From NCBI GenBank assembly GCA_900323505.1, contig OOIN01000012.1, positions 372,001 through 436,000 on the forward strand: 64,000 nt of DNA. Reading direction: 5' to 3'. Position numbers and translations under genes: made by a program. This DNA comes from Ustilago trichophora. Lineage: Eukaryota; Basidiomycota; Ustilaginomycetes; Ustilaginales; Ustilaginaceae. The notes under the pieces are model-generated. The model ran no database searches. It saw nothing but the letters and a program-made list of their open reading frames with translations, and was not told the origin of the DNA. Shown here in pieces: positions 39,943-50,843 of the stretch. Position 1 is the first letter of the stretch. Each line of letters starts with the position of its first letter.

Positions 39943-42519
39943 ATGGCGTTCTCCGGTGCACTCACATTGACCGACCTCAACGACTATCTTGGTCCATCGC
40001 AGGCATGCATCAAACCAGTCGAAGGCGCCGATGCACCGTCAGACGAGCCGAACGGCGCACCCGAACCCATCGATCCAGCTGCTTCCGCTTCGACCCAGAT
40101 TGCTATCGATCATGACGGATCTTACTACGAGTCGGCTGCTCCCTCGTTGTCGTCTACCACCGCATCTGCCTCTGCAACCAAGCCAAGACAGAGGACCAAA
40201 CTCGAGACGGCTGAAATCTCCCTCAACGATTGCTTGGCATGCAGTGGCTGTGTAACGAGCGCAGAGAGCGTCTTGATCACAATGCAAAGCCAGGAAGAGC
40301 TCCGACGCGCCGTCACCGAAATCAACGAGTCCACTACTCGCAAACTGCTCGTCGCATCCATCAGCACTCAATCACTCGCATCACTCTCGGCCAAGTACAC
40401 TTTTCAGCATCAACAACAACAGCAACAACTACTGCAATCCACAGCAACATCCTCTTCTGACTCGAATTCACCATCCGGATCATCCGCTTCTCCCTCAGCT
40501 CTTCCACTGCGGGTTTTGCTCCATCGCATCTCTTACTTTCTCAAGACTGTCTTTCAGTTCGATCACGTCTACGATACCACTTTTTCCCGCCATATCGCCC
40601 TCAAAGAACACGAAAGGGAGTTCTTCCAGCGTCGAGCCAATTCCCATAAACGTGCCAAGCACAACGACGCTGCCGACACGCTCGGTAACAGCCAACCGTC
40701 AGACGAGCCGACGCTGCCCATGCTTGCCAGTGCCTGTCCAGGTTGGATCTGCTACGCCGAAAAGACACACGGAGAGCTCTTGCCCTATGTCTCGACAACA
40801 AAGTCGCCTCAGCAAGTAGCTGGTGTTATTGCCAAGCGCTTCCTCCCAGAGAGACTCGGCTTGCTCTCCGGCTCAGACTCTGCAGATACAGCATCAATCA
40901 AGCCCATCATCTATCATGTCACCGTTATGCCATGCTACGACAAAAAGCTCGAGGCATCTCGACCCGACTTTTACGATGACATTACCAACACCAAGGAAGT
41001 CGACTGTGTTCTCACCACTGGCGAGCTCGACAAGCTCATGCTTGATGAAGGATTCGACATTTGCTCTCCCGTACCAGGCGAGCAAGAGGCTATGCAGCAG
41101 TCTGTCGCTGACCTCAGTCTTGAGCAAGCTTTCTCTGGATCCACCATCAACGCCAACGCAAATGCAGTTTCCATCTTGCCCCACTTTCCTCAGCTACTCG
41201 ATCAACCAGGAAGCAGCAGCGGCGGCTATCTCTTTAATCTCATGCGCGCGGTATGGCTCGACTGGATCTCGCAGCATTGGGATCAATTCCCAGAATCGAT
41301 CCGCGAGCGAGGTGTCTTGCCCAAGCTCGATGTGCGCGTCATCCGCACCGCCGATTTCACCGAGTATGTGCTCCGCGCACCCATCCAATTTGGCTCCTCA
41401 GGCAATGCCGACACCGCTCCATCTTCGAGCATTCTCTTCCGCGGCGCACAATGCTATGGCTTCCGCAATCTCCAAAATTTGGTGCGCAAGTTGCAAAAAC
41501 AGACGGGCGCACGCAACACCCGAGGCGCAGCAGCAAGGCTGGTCGACGCCGATGGCAATGCAGTCGGAGCTGGTGGTCGCAACCGTGCAGCAGCAGCAAG
41601 AGCAAGGGCACGTGGACGTGGCGGTATGGTTCGAAGAGGTCGAGGCGGTGCTGCAGCTGTTGCCGGATCAGCTGCTGTCACTAGTAGCAGTCCTCTCAAT
41701 CCTGACGCAGATGCAGCATCCGTTCCAATCAGCTCAGCGCAAGAGGAAGAGGAACGCGGTTATGACTATGTCGAGGTCATGGCTTGCCCTTCAGGCTGTG
41801 TAAATGGAGGCGGGCAGATTCGACCTCCCACACAGTCGGATGTCGATGCAACGCAAAACAGCACTACTGCGAATGGCACTACCGACCCCGAAGGCTACGC
41901 CAAAGGAGGTTGGGCAGCCGAGCAGAGCAGTGGCCAGGATGATGATTTCGACCTCATGCTCAGCAACAAGACATGTTCCAAGAAGCAGTCTGGCGGCGGT
42001 GACGGAGAAGATGTCGAGTTGGACGATGGGATCAAAGAGAAGGAGATCAAGGGATGGCAGGGTACCAGCAAAGAATGGGTCCGACGCGTCGAGGAGGCCT
42101 ACTGGCAAGGTTCGAGGGTGGCCCACACTCCCGTCAATGTGATTGCCAACCATGCTGGCGGTATTGCCAGTGACTCTGGTGCCTCTACGCCTACTCTCGT
42201 CGGCAGTGGAGCCAACACACCCCTGTCGAGCAGCAATGCCAAGTCAATCCGTGTCGAAGATCATCAGAGACTGCTCGAGTCGTTGGCTGTCTCTCAGCAC
42301 CCAGCCAAGACAAGAGAAGTCACAAACGTGGGCTCGGATACCTTTGCGTATGCAGATGTGCTGGCTGAATTGGTGGTCAAGGAACTTAGTCATCTCTCTG
42401 CCCCTGTTGGTCTGACCAACGATGCTGCAGCGCTCGACAAGGCGAGGGATCACCTCTTCCGCACACAGTACCGAGCTGTGCAGGATGAAGCGGTCAATGG
42501 TCTTGCTGTGCAATGGTAA
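39943..42519 (+). CDS. NAR1: Cytosolic Fe-S cluster assembly factor NAR1
   Basis: A [FeFe]-hydrogenase-like protein of the cytosolic iron-sulfur assembly (CIA) pathway that passes clusters to cytosolic and nuclear proteins. The single-exon gene gives 858 residues (yeast NAR1 is about 490). The cysteines for both clusters are present: C22, C97, C100 and C103 (N-terminal cluster; DCLACSGC), and C265 (SACPGW), C331 (MPCYDKK), C615 and C619 (ACPSGCVNGGGQ) for the second. Family stretches FSRHIALKEHEREFFQR, SPQQVAG and EVDCVLTTGELDKLM lie between. The extra length is in polar loops: a Gln/Ser run at about 153-185, an Arg/Gly/Ala-rich insert at about 521-580 with RGRGG-type repeats just before the last cysteine motif, and a polar segment after it. 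All ligand cysteines are intact, so it should be functional. Confidence 0.95.
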   Translation: MAFSGALTLTDLNDYLGPSQACIKPVEGADAPSDEPNGAPEPIDPAASASTQIAIDHDGSYYESAAPSLSSTTASASATKPRQRTKLETAEISLNDCLACSGCVTSAESVLITMQSQEELRRAVTEINESTTRKLLVASISTQSLASLSAKYTFQHQQQQQQLLQSTATSSSDSNSPSGSSASPSALPLRVLLHRISYFLKTVFQFDHVYDTTFSRHIALKEHEREFFQRRANSHKRAKHNDAADTLGNSQPSDEPTLPMLASACPGWICYAEKTHGELLPYVSTTKSPQQVAGVIAKRFLPERLGLLSGSDSADTASIKPIIYHVTVMPCYDKKLEASRPDFYDDITNTKEVDCVLTTGELDKLMLDEGFDICSPVPGEQEAMQQSVADLSLEQAFSGSTINANANAVSILPHFPQLLDQPGSSSGGYLFNLMRAVWLDWISQHWDQFPESIRERGVLPKLDVRVIRTADFTEYVLRAPIQFGSSGNADTAPSSSILFRGAQCYGFRNLQNLVRKLQKQTGARNTRGAAARLVDADGNAVGAGGRNRAAAARARARGRGGMVRRGRGGAAAVAGSAAVTSSSPLNPDADAASVPISSAQEEEERGYDYVEVMACPSGCVNGGGQIRPPTQSDVDATQNSTTANGTTDPEGYAKGGWAAEQSSGQDDDFDLMLSNKTCSKKQSGGGDGEDVELDDGIKEKEIKGWQGTSKEWVRRVEEAYWQGSRVAHTPVNVIANHAGGIASDSGASTPTLVGSGANTPLSSSNAKSIRVEDHQRLLESLAVSQHPAKTREVTNVGSDTFAYADVLAELVVKELSHLSAPVGLTNDAAALDKARDHLFRTQYRAVQDEAVNGLAVQW

Positions 42520-43781
42520 CTTGGAGCCCCGTTCTATTTGGCAATTTCTTTATTGGTCTTTTTCTCTATCTCTTTTCAAAGCTCATCACGCTGCATAGAT
42601 TCTTCAAATGTGATTTCACACGGCGCTAATGGAAAATGCAGGCAAAGGATCTCTCTTCTCTCTCATCATCGGATAAAGCAAAGACTTCGGCCGCGCGCAG
42701 AAGTTAGTCCAAAGCAGCTTTGTTGTTGAGCATCTCTTTTTGTTCTTTGCGGGGTATGCATTAAGCTCCGATGGAATGTCACGTCGTACAAGCATGTGCT
42801 GCGGGGTAAACAACACTGGACGAGGTTTAGCCGCACTTTGTAAAAAGACTGATCTCGCTTGGCTGTCAATTTGATCTATTTGTCGAGTACCGAGGACTGA
42901 GGCATGTATGTCTTGTCGCTTCAAGCTGGCGATAGTATGTGGGTGAATGATTGGAAATCTGAGGATCAATGAGATGAATCAGTCAGAGAGAGCGAATGTT
43001 TGTTGAGCATGGTCGTTTGAGGGGCGTATCGAAGGAAGGACGTGATTCTAGAAGCAAGAGCGGGACCCTTTGCAATAAGGTGCGGTTAAGTTGGCGCGTG
43101 CGCATCTGAGTGCAAGGGTTCATAAGGGCCAAAATGCTGAATGGTCACATGGCTTCTCCTTCTTTGACCAAGCCAGTTTAGCCGCCTTTTTGGCAGTTTG
43201 GATTCTCCGAAGGTGTCGTCTATCACACATGGGGTACTGTAGTGCAGTGCAGTGTCTGTTGAGATGCCCGACGGAAAGTGTTGTTTCCCAGCAAAGATTG
43301 CAGAAAGGTGCCAACAACTGCAACTCAACGCACGCCGAATACAGCAACTTACAGCACATACTGTACGCCACTTTGAGAACCTTACCTCTCTCTCTCTCTC
43401 TCCCTCTCTCTCTTGTATTTTTTTGGCGCTCTTCTTGCCTTGCCCCGCCTCGAGTCTTGACTACGGTTGCGCCTATAGCTCATGCCTCGAGGTCTAATTT
43501 GGATGCGATGTGATGAGGTACAGGGCAGAGTGGCTGGACAACCGTGCATGCCGAGGGTCGCTTCTCAGAGCGTGAGAAATGAACCAACCGCTGATATATA
43601 TACACATGTGTGACCCCAAATCGAAGACGCCAGAGTCTTGTCCGTCTCCTGCTTCGATCTTCAGACCGGATCTCTTATATACCTCTTGACTCGACACTTG
43701 CTCACCGTCCTGTCTACTGATTCGCCTTGGCACCTTGATCGACAGAACAGTCCCTCTCTCCCTCAAAACTATTTCCCCATC
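42520..43781. other. Intergenic region, NAR1 to GMC oxidoreductase
   Basis: 1.26 kb without a supported gene. It contains a (CT)n tract near 43386-43413 and TACTGTA motifs near 43231 and 43361. The last 200 bp hold two TATA-like elements for the downstream gene. Confidence 0.6.
43595..43602 (+). promoter_or_regulatory. TATA box upstream of the GMC oxidoreductase
   Basis: TATATATA lies about 187 bp before the ATG. A second TATATA is at 43676-43681, about 105 bp before the ATG. Either could position transcription. Confidence 0.45.
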
Positions 43782-45614
43782 ATGGCTGCTGCGCCAGAGA
43801 CATTCGACTATATCGTCGTCGGAGGCGGCACTTCTGGTCCCGTTGCTGCACGCCGTCTCGCCGAGTACCTCCCCAACGCATCCGTCCTCCTACTCGAAGC
43901 AGGTCCTCGCCATGAAAACATCCTCGCTTCCACCATGGCTATGGGCTGGGAAGGGCTTCACCATTCTCGTTGGGACTGGAAGTATACCTCTCAACCCATG
44001 CAACACGCCAACAATCGCCAGATTCATCTTCCTCGTGGCCGCTTCCTCGGTGGCTCTTCCGGCGCCAATGGTACACTTATGATCCGTGGTGTGCGCAACG
44101 ACTACGATCGATTTGCCGCTCTCGGCAACGACGGCTGGTCTTGGGACGAGGTGCTTCCCTTCTTCAAGGAGTCAGAGACTTTTCACGGAGATGAGCAGCT
44201 GCCTTTCGATCCGCAAGTACACGGCGATAGGGGCTCGCTCCACACTTCGTTCCACGAGCTGGCGCCCATCAGCCAGCGCATCGTAGACAGCTTCCTCGAA
44301 ACAGGTCTCGAGTGGAAGCCCAACATGTTCTACACGGGCGACAATCAAGGTGTTGGCCACGTGCCGCGTACGGTTTACAAGGGTACACGAACCAGTGGTG
44401 CCGACTTTGTCACGGGTGACGGCGTGCCCTCCAACCTTACGGTGCGATGCAATGTTCAAGGTGTCCGCGTCATTCTCAGCGAAGGCGTTGATGGAAGCAA
44501 AGTCGCTACTGGTATCGAGGCGCGCGATGACGAGACAGGAGCTCCTCTGCTCTTCAACGCCAACGCCGAGATCATCATCTCGTGCGGTGCCTACAACTCG
44601 CCTCAGTTGCTCATGCATAGCGGTATTGGACCCAAGGACCAGCTCGACCGCTTCAACATCCCTGTCCAGATTGAATCGCCCGGTGTTGGAGAGAATCTGC
44701 AAGATCACATTATCACATTCAACTTTTTCAACGTTTCCCAACCCAAGATCACCAACGACTATCTCGTTTACGACGAAGGCGCGCTCATGAACGCGCTCGG
44801 TGGCTACATGACGGACAAATCGGGAGTCATGGGCAGGTTCCCATTTGGCGCCTTTGTCTTCCGTCGGTTTGACAAGGAGCTCGAGGCCAACTATCCCGAA
44901 TGGCGTGAGGCTAAGGAGAAGGCAGGCGGTAAAGATCCCGTTGGCGCCGAAAAGGGCATGCCTCACGTCGAATACTTTTACTCTGAACTCTACGGTGGTG
45001 GGCCTCAGCACGTTCATCAGCCAGGACCGGGAGAATCTGCATTCGGCCTCATCACATTGCTCTTCAATCCACAGGCGAGAGGTACGGTGAAACTACAGAG
45101 CCGCAATCCTCTTTTCCCACCCGCCATCGACCACGCCTACCTCTCGAATCCACTCGATCTTGCCGTTCTCGCCGAAGCCAATCGCTTTGGAGCCGACGTC
45201 GTGCTCAACGGCAGCGCCACCAAGGACGTTGTCTCTGGACCGTGGCCTAAGAACCGCACTCTTCCCAACACGCAGGATGAGTGGAAGGAATACGTCCGTC
45301 AGCAAGCCGGTACTTGCTACCACGCCTCGGGTACATGCGCAATGGGTCCTTCGCCCCAACCTAGCTCCACTTTGCCCAAGGGAGCCGTAGTCGACCCGCG
45401 TCTGCGCGTATTTGGCGTCAAGAACCTCCGTGTCGCCGACGTATCCATCCTGCCATTGGTCAATACGGGACACACACAGGCACCCGCTTACATGATCGGC
45501 GAGAAGCTGGCTTACATGGTCGCACAGGATGCTGGCGCTACTTGGACCCTCCCAGAAAGACTTGCACGTCCGAAAAAAGCTTCAACCGAGCTTCCATCCA
45601 CAGCTCATTTGTAA
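43782..45614 (+). CDS. GMC-family FAD oxidoreductase (choline dehydrogenase / aryl-alcohol oxidase-like)
   Basis: This 610-residue flavoenzyme oxidises an alcohol group. It has the FAD Rossmann motif YIVVGGGTSGPVAARRL (about 10-26) and LLLEAG. The GMC signatures are GRFLGGSSGANGTLMIRG and GAYNSPQLLMHSGIGP, followed by PGVGENLQDH. The C-terminal active site is CYHASGTCAMGP with the catalytic His, and VNTGHTQAPAYMIGEKLA. The open frame begins upstream at TTG; the first ATG at 43782 immediately precedes the FAD domain. No signal peptide is visible, so the enzyme is probably intracellular, unlike secreted glucose or aryl-alcohol oxidases. The C-terminus (STAHL) is not a clear peroxisomal signal. 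Substrate could be choline, a long-chain or aromatic alcohol, or a sugar; the sequence alone does not decide. Confidence 0.93.
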   Translation: MAAAPETFDYIVVGGGTSGPVAARRLAEYLPNASVLLLEAGPRHENILASTMAMGWEGLHHSRWDWKYTSQPMQHANNRQIHLPRGRFLGGSSGANGTLMIRGVRNDYDRFAALGNDGWSWDEVLPFFKESETFHGDEQLPFDPQVHGDRGSLHTSFHELAPISQRIVDSFLETGLEWKPNMFYTGDNQGVGHVPRTVYKGTRTSGADFVTGDGVPSNLTVRCNVQGVRVILSEGVDGSKVATGIEARDDETGAPLLFNANAEIIISCGAYNSPQLLMHSGIGPKDQLDRFNIPVQIESPGVGENLQDHIITFNFFNVSQPKITNDYLVYDEGALMNALGGYMTDKSGVMGRFPFGAFVFRRFDKELEANYPEWREAKEKAGGKDPVGAEKGMPHVEYFYSELYGGGPQHVHQPGPGESAFGLITLLFNPQARGTVKLQSRNPLFPPAIDHAYLSNPLDLAVLAEANRFGADVVLNGSATKDVVSGPWPKNRTLPNTQDEWKEYVRQQAGTCYHASGTCAMGPSPQPSSTLPKGAVVDPRLRVFGVKNLRVADVSILPLVNTGHTQAPAYMIGEKLAYMVAQDAGATWTLPERLARPKKASTELPSTAHL

Positions 45615-46281
45615 TCAGCACTTTACTAGTCTTTTCTTCTCTTGTATCTATGATTTGCTCAGACTCGTTGCCAAATACTAAGCAGGGTTTTCCACCTCTA
45701 GAGCATGTGGTGTGTAGGCAGAAGAAATGGAGACCAACTCGCGGTCTTTGAAAGGAGCTGTTGCAATACGCCATTGCGCATATTCGATGCTGACTTGTGT
45801 GTATCCATCTTGGTCTTGTTCTGTCAATGATTCTGTCAAAGCGATGGTTGGCGATGATGGTGTTGCGTTAACCTTTTCAAGAGTGTACAGGAGACATTCT
45901 TACGGCTGGAAGAGATTCCGCTTTGTAGCTGAACTTGGGCGCACGACCAGCTCGAGGAGCCTATTTGGAAAGATTTGCATTATCTTGGAGAAAACGTGAT
46001 GAGATACTGAAGGGTGAATCGAGGTGGAATGGTAGTTTTATTGTTGCCTGTTGAGCATGGGGAGGTGGGATTTTGATAGTGAGCCATGTAAGGGGGTGGG
46101 GGATTCAAAGTGTGGGTGAGTGAGAGCTCTCGGCTGTCAGGAACTTGCTTGTTGCACTCAGGCGATCCGAGAGAATGGGTGGCACTTGAACAGTTGACGG
46201 GTGAGGAAAAGCTACAGAAAACATGGGAGAAAAAGTGGGCCTAGAGGCAAGCACAAACGAAGCGCAAGGTTGCACTTCAGT

Positions 46282-46302
46282 GTACTTACTGTACAGTACA
46301 GT
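46282..46302. repeat. TACTGTAC-family motif block
   Basis: TACTTACTGTACAGTACAGT words on both strands, 670 bp past the GMC stop. A second block (46423-46443, overlapping ACAGTACTGTACTGTAC) follows 120 bp later. Confidence 0.7.
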
Positions 46303-47089
46303 GTCGACGCTCACATTTCGAAGCGATGCTCGAGTTTGGAAGCGAATCTTGGGGATGTGCTGAAGCGAGGTGCGCGCGTGTAGCTCTGCGTGAGGTCGAC
46401 AAAATGACACGAACCTCGAATATACAGTACTGTACTGTACTGTGCTTTACAGCATGGCCGACGTTTGCTTCTGCTGAATTGCAAACAAATAAAGGCTTTT
46501 ACTCATCGAAAAAAAGTAAATAATCAACCGTGATTGGAAAGACATGGTGGTCATCAGCGATACTGTAACAAAGTTGAGCTCCATAGTTGTACTATACTTC
46601 AAGCTCCATAGGGTCAGGATCACACTCAAGGCGCAACAGGCCAATATACTTTACAAGGTCTACAGCTCACCTCAACTCAACTCGTACAGGCGCTGGATCA
46701 AGGTTTCACCTCAAACGCGATACAAAGATCGTGGCTTGATGCTGAAGCCAACTGAATCGCAAAGAAGAAAAAAAAAAAGCCTTATTCACACGAATTCAGT
46801 GTCATAAGTATCAAGTTGGCCTATTTACCGCTCCGACTACTCATCCGTGTCTCGCCAAGTCGCCGCCTCTTTTGAGTATGCTTTCTGATGCCGTAAAGTT
46901 GCATTGTATAGCGGTCCATCGAGACAAAGCGGATTGCTCGTGTCTCTCCCGTGTTTGACAAGATCCCTTTTTTTCAATTCAAATGGGGGTTTTTTCCTTT
47001 CTTTCTCTACGTTGGAGCAATGTCAGGCTGAAGACAGCCGAAACAAAATTGGAGTGCATCCCGGAGTCCGTCATCTGTCATCTGTTGGC

Positions 47090-47092
<3 letters not shown>

Positions 47093-47160
<68 letters not shown>
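47093..47160. repeat. (TC)34 microsatellite
   Basis: 68 bp of uninterrupted TC, the longest dinucleotide tract in the window, followed by TG-rich sequence. Confidence 0.95.
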
Positions 47161-47163
<3 letters not shown>

Positions 47164-47347
47164 CTCTCAATCTGTGTGTGTGTGTCTGTGCAATCAACTT
47201 TGCAAAGATCGTAGCTATCCATGCACCGTGTGTGTGTGTATGTGCGTGAGTCGAGACTCAACCGAGTTGACATGGCTGAATCCTGACTCCGCTTGTTACG
47301 TTGAGTTTCTACTGTATCTCACGTTTGGGTTTCCTGAATCCGGCGCC

Positions 47348-47349
<2 letters not shown>

Positions 47350-47383
<34 letters not shown>
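47350..47383. repeat. Poly-T (T34)
   Basis: 34 consecutive T followed by an AT-rich stretch. It could equally be the remnant tail of an inserted reverse transcript on the minus strand, but no target-site duplication was found by eye. Confidence 0.9.
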
Positions 47384-47801
47384 CCTTTCTGTTGCCCGCT
47401 TTTTTATTTAATTTTAATATTTTATCTATATTTTTTTTTGACACTCTGTTGTCACCGACTGCAGACAACGCTTGGAGCCACCAACGTCAACTGCATTCAT
47501 TCATGAATGCATGACTAGACTGGTTTTGACCGTGAAGGCATTGTTCTTGGTGGCTTTTCGTCATTGCAGATGCTTCCCACAGAGCGACGGGGGTTTGTGG
47601 TGGATAGCTTGGCGGGTTGGACGGTGTTTGGAATTAAAGCCCATGTGGCGGGCGAAACGTCTATAAAATGAGATTTTAATATTAAAAAATATATTGTTTT
47701 TAATGAAAGCTGCTTTGAGCCGCATGCTACGCCATGTGAAGAGGTGCCTGGCGCTTGGTTCCGTCCCGACGTCAACCCAAAAGGACTCTTTTGAAATAAT
47801 T

Positions 47802-47822
47802 AGTACAGTACAGTACTGTACT
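47802..47822. repeat. TACTGTAC-family motif block
   Basis: AGTACAGTACAGTACTGTAC, a palindrome-rich block in the spacer upstream of the 7-TM gene. Confidence 0.7.
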
Positions 47823-48959
47823 TGCTCCGTAGTCTGTATTCGGCAACGGCTGTCAACCGAATCCAAACGCAATGTTGCAAGCGCCTCCCCTTACAGTGCC
47901 GACCTCTCCACATCTACTGATCCCATCTCGATGCGAAGCGAAACATGGTTTCGGCCCTCTTCAAGTCATACATGCCAAGCCATTTGACGCTTTTTTTGAA
48001 TGGAAAGCCACGCTTGCCATCTACCGTCCGCTTCCGCTTCACCATCCAAGCAGTAATTATTTATTTATTTTTCTTCTCGAGAAACATCGTTCCAGCCATT
48101 TGGGGTGGCTTGGCTGCCAGTTGTACCCTGCATGCTTTGATGCGATCCTGAATTCGGTTGTGGCGTGAGGTGCGACCCAAACGCTGGGGTATATGTCCTG
48201 TACCTCACCATCCTCGGCCAGTCGCTTGGGACCCGTGTTGGATGGTCCCTTGCAGAGGTCGCCGTCCGTTCCGAGCCATTTTCTTTTCTATATCTGTCAA
48301 GCAACGCTCATTGTTATCCTCCTCGCCACACTCGACCCCCTCCCAATCTTCCCATCGGATACGCACATATACCAGTATCACCTGCACCCTGCTTTACTCT
48401 GCATTTCACTCATCACATCCTCTCTCTCTCTCTCTCCTGTCAACACACTCTAGACCCCGAAGACACGCCCCTCCCCAACGCCCACAAGGCTCGTTGTGAC
48501 AACCTATCAAACCTTGTGTCCTGGTTGCTTGCATCTGCAAAAAAAAAAAAAAAAAAAAGAACCCCGCTGCAAGGCGCACGTTTGGATTGCAACCCTTTCT
48601 TCGAATCGACATCTTTCCTTCTGCCGGTGATTGGGTCAGCTAATTTCACTGTGCAGTACCATACCTGGCCCATCTTGGTCGATTGCATTGCTTTCGTCTT
48701 CGCGTAACGAGCTGTCCAAATCTATCTTGGCTCCCTAGCTCCGAGCTTGACAGCCTCACAAGAACAAGCTAGCCAACACAAGACTGGTGTTTCAAGGCTT
48801 TCCTTCAGCTCAAGATTGACTATATATCTGGCCCTGATCATCGACCTAGGCTTGAACGTCTCAATCATCATCACTCCTTTCTGATCGCCGCGACTTTTGC
48901 CTGTTTCCCCTCCAGTTCTATTCCTTGTTCCCGTCGCCACCTCCATTCTATTTTTCAAC

Positions 48960-50204
48960 ATGCCTGATTGGAGCTCGCCGGTAGTTATGGGACAGGCTTT
49001 CTACGCCGCCACAGCGCTCATGTGGCTGTGCGTTGGCATTTACGCCTACGACACGATGCAATACCTTCCATTTGATCTCTCGATCATTCTGGGCCAGCGA
49101 CAGCGGAGGTGGCCACAGCTGCCGTACCTGTTTAGCAAGCTGTGCATGTGGACCTATTTGGTCACCAACCTCGTGTTTGTGCTGGCCAACACCGAGATCA
49201 ACTGCAACGGCACTCTGCAGGCGGTCGAGATGCAGATGGGCTGGATCGCGGTTTCTTCCTCTGTGCTGTTGGCTTTCCGCGCTGTGTGCGTCTACACGGG
49301 TAAAGCGCGAACGGCGGTCTCGGTACTGCTCACCATCATGACGCTCGGTCTGTTGGCAGCTTGGATGGAGGGTGTTAAGGACACCGAGGCTGCTTGGGTG
49401 ACGGGCGGTGGCAACCCTTGGCAGCAAGGCGCTTGCTCATTCACTTACATGTCCAAGCAGTACGCTATCAAGTACATCGTCACTATCACCTTCGATTTGG
49501 TCGTCATGGTTCTCACCGTTGTCGGTGTCGTCCGCATGAACGGCGGCTCGCGTATCGGCGCGGTCCTCGTCAAGCAGGGAATCCAGTACTTCCTCGCCAC
49601 TTTCCTCATCAACGCTCTTGTTGCTGGATTGACACTGGCCAATCTGAACCCGGTCATGTCGCTCATTGGCGCCATCCCCAGCGCCACGGTCTGCGTCATG
49701 TGCTCGACTCGACTCTACGTCCACCTCGCCGAGGAGGCTAAACCCAAGCCAGAGGGTATCAACTCTTCCCAGCTCAGCTCGTCGTTGAGCGGCTCGGGTG
49801 CCGAGAAGATCGCCCGCTTCTTCAAGAGGTCTAGCCAGCACCCGAGCCAGGTGCATCCCTCGTACGCACTCGGTAACGCTTCGTCCCACAACGGCACTGC
49901 AGTCAACGGAGTCACTTCGCTCAGCTATACGACGAGGAACGGTTCGCACTCGCCCGTCGATGTCAAGAGTTTTGCCTTGGGATCTCACGAAGATCTCGAG
50001 GCTCAAGCTGGTCGCAACAAGGGCGGTGCGATTGTCAACATTATCGAGGAGCGAACGATCATTCAGGAGACCATGCCTGAGCACCTTGTCGGAGTATTTC
50101 CGACCGGTGGTGGCGAGTTGGACGACCAGCCAAATGATCTGTCGGATCACCCATACGCTGCTGACACCGTCAGGGGTCACTTTCCTCGTCTAAGCAAGTC
50201 GTAG
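48960..50204 (+). CDS. Seven-transmembrane protein of unknown function
   Basis: A 414-residue protein whose first ATG is at 48960; the frame above opens at a non-ATG codon. Seven hydrophobic segments are visible in the first 255 residues: about 8-28, 58-80, 95-115, 122-140, 170-195, 207-228 and 233-255. A polar tail of about 160 residues follows, rich in Ser/Asn/Gly and probably cytosolic. The layout is receptor-like, and the loop between TM4 and TM5 has a Trp/Gly-rich NPWQQGACSF piece with one Cys that could pair with the Cys in the EINCNGT loop. I do not recognise a named family. It could be a basidiomycete lineage-specific 7-TM protein, but nothing here shows a ligand or G-protein coupling. 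Confidence 0.8.
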   Translation: MPDWSSPVVMGQAFYAATALMWLCVGIYAYDTMQYLPFDLSIILGQRQRRWPQLPYLFSKLCMWTYLVTNLVFVLANTEINCNGTLQAVEMQMGWIAVSSSVLLAFRAVCVYTGKARTAVSVLLTIMTLGLLAAWMEGVKDTEAAWVTGGGNPWQQGACSFTYMSKQYAIKYIVTITFDLVVMVLTVVGVVRMNGGSRIGAVLVKQGIQYFLATFLINALVAGLTLANLNPVMSLIGAIPSATVCVMCSTRLYVHLAEEAKPKPEGINSSQLSSSLSGSGAEKIARFFKRSSQHPSQVHPSYALGNASSHNGTAVNGVTSLSYTTRNGSHSPVDVKSFALGSHEDLEAQAGRNKGGAIVNIIEERTIIQETMPEHLVGVFPTGGGELDDQPNDLSDHPYAADTVRGHFPRLSKS

Positions 50205-50843
50205 TTGAGAATCGCAGCGCTCTTGCGTTCATCTCTATACCTCATTGGTTTAGCTTTCTTGAGAAAGGAATGTTTGACATATACTATGATCTGCTGTGTT
50301 TGTGCTTCCGGATGTGATCAGAGTCGGTAGTGAACCAATTTATCGAGTTTCGGTGAGAGAGTTGAACCTTGATTGACGGGACCCTGAATCAGGAGGCGCC
50401 AGAGTGCGATAAGAATTCCAGGCCCAGGCCAAGGCCAGTGCACGAAATCAAAAGGCTTCTCTTGGCGGCTAACTTCCACCACCGGCATTTCCGAAGCTCA
50501 ATTCAAAGTCACACACACACACACACACCCCAACACACTCGCTTGGACCGCGCTTTTTTCTTCCAATCACCACTTTCATCATATCTCTATCTCTATTTGG
50601 CCCTTTCTTCTGGCTTGCGATATCAGTGCTCAGGACTCAAGGCTGGAGACCGGGCTGATCCGAAAATACCAACAAACCATACACGATCACTACTGCAGGT
50701 CGGAGCTCCCCGAGCTTCTTCAACTGGTACTGAAGGCGGTAAAGTTGTCACCTGAAATCGTAGCGCAGTCGCCGAGGTCCCATTGAAGAGCTTTGATCAC
50801 ATCTCACCTAGCCACAACTCCACTTTGGATCAAGCAAATCATC
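50205..50843. other. Intergenic region, 7-TM gene to VanZ-like gene
   Basis: 639 bp with a (CA)n tract near 50509-50528 and C/T-rich leader sequence. No gene is seen. Confidence 0.55.

Larger units (their letters stand above)
45615..48959. other. 3.3 kb gene-poor intergenic region
   Basis: The longest spacer in the window, with no supported gene. It carries three blocks of the TACTGTAC motif (46282-46302, 46423-46443, 47802-47822), a 68-bp (TC)n tract, a 34-base poly-T, an AT-rich stretch at about 47395-47445, and poly-A (about 48539-48558). The last 100 bp are C/T-rich and probably form the 7-TM gene's leader. A non-coding RNA cannot be excluded. Confidence 0.6.

Noticed and set aside
46544..46807. 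AT-rich 87-codon ORF suspected to be a transposon remnant
   Set aside because: No reverse transcriptase, integrase or transposase motif, and no terminal repeats seen.
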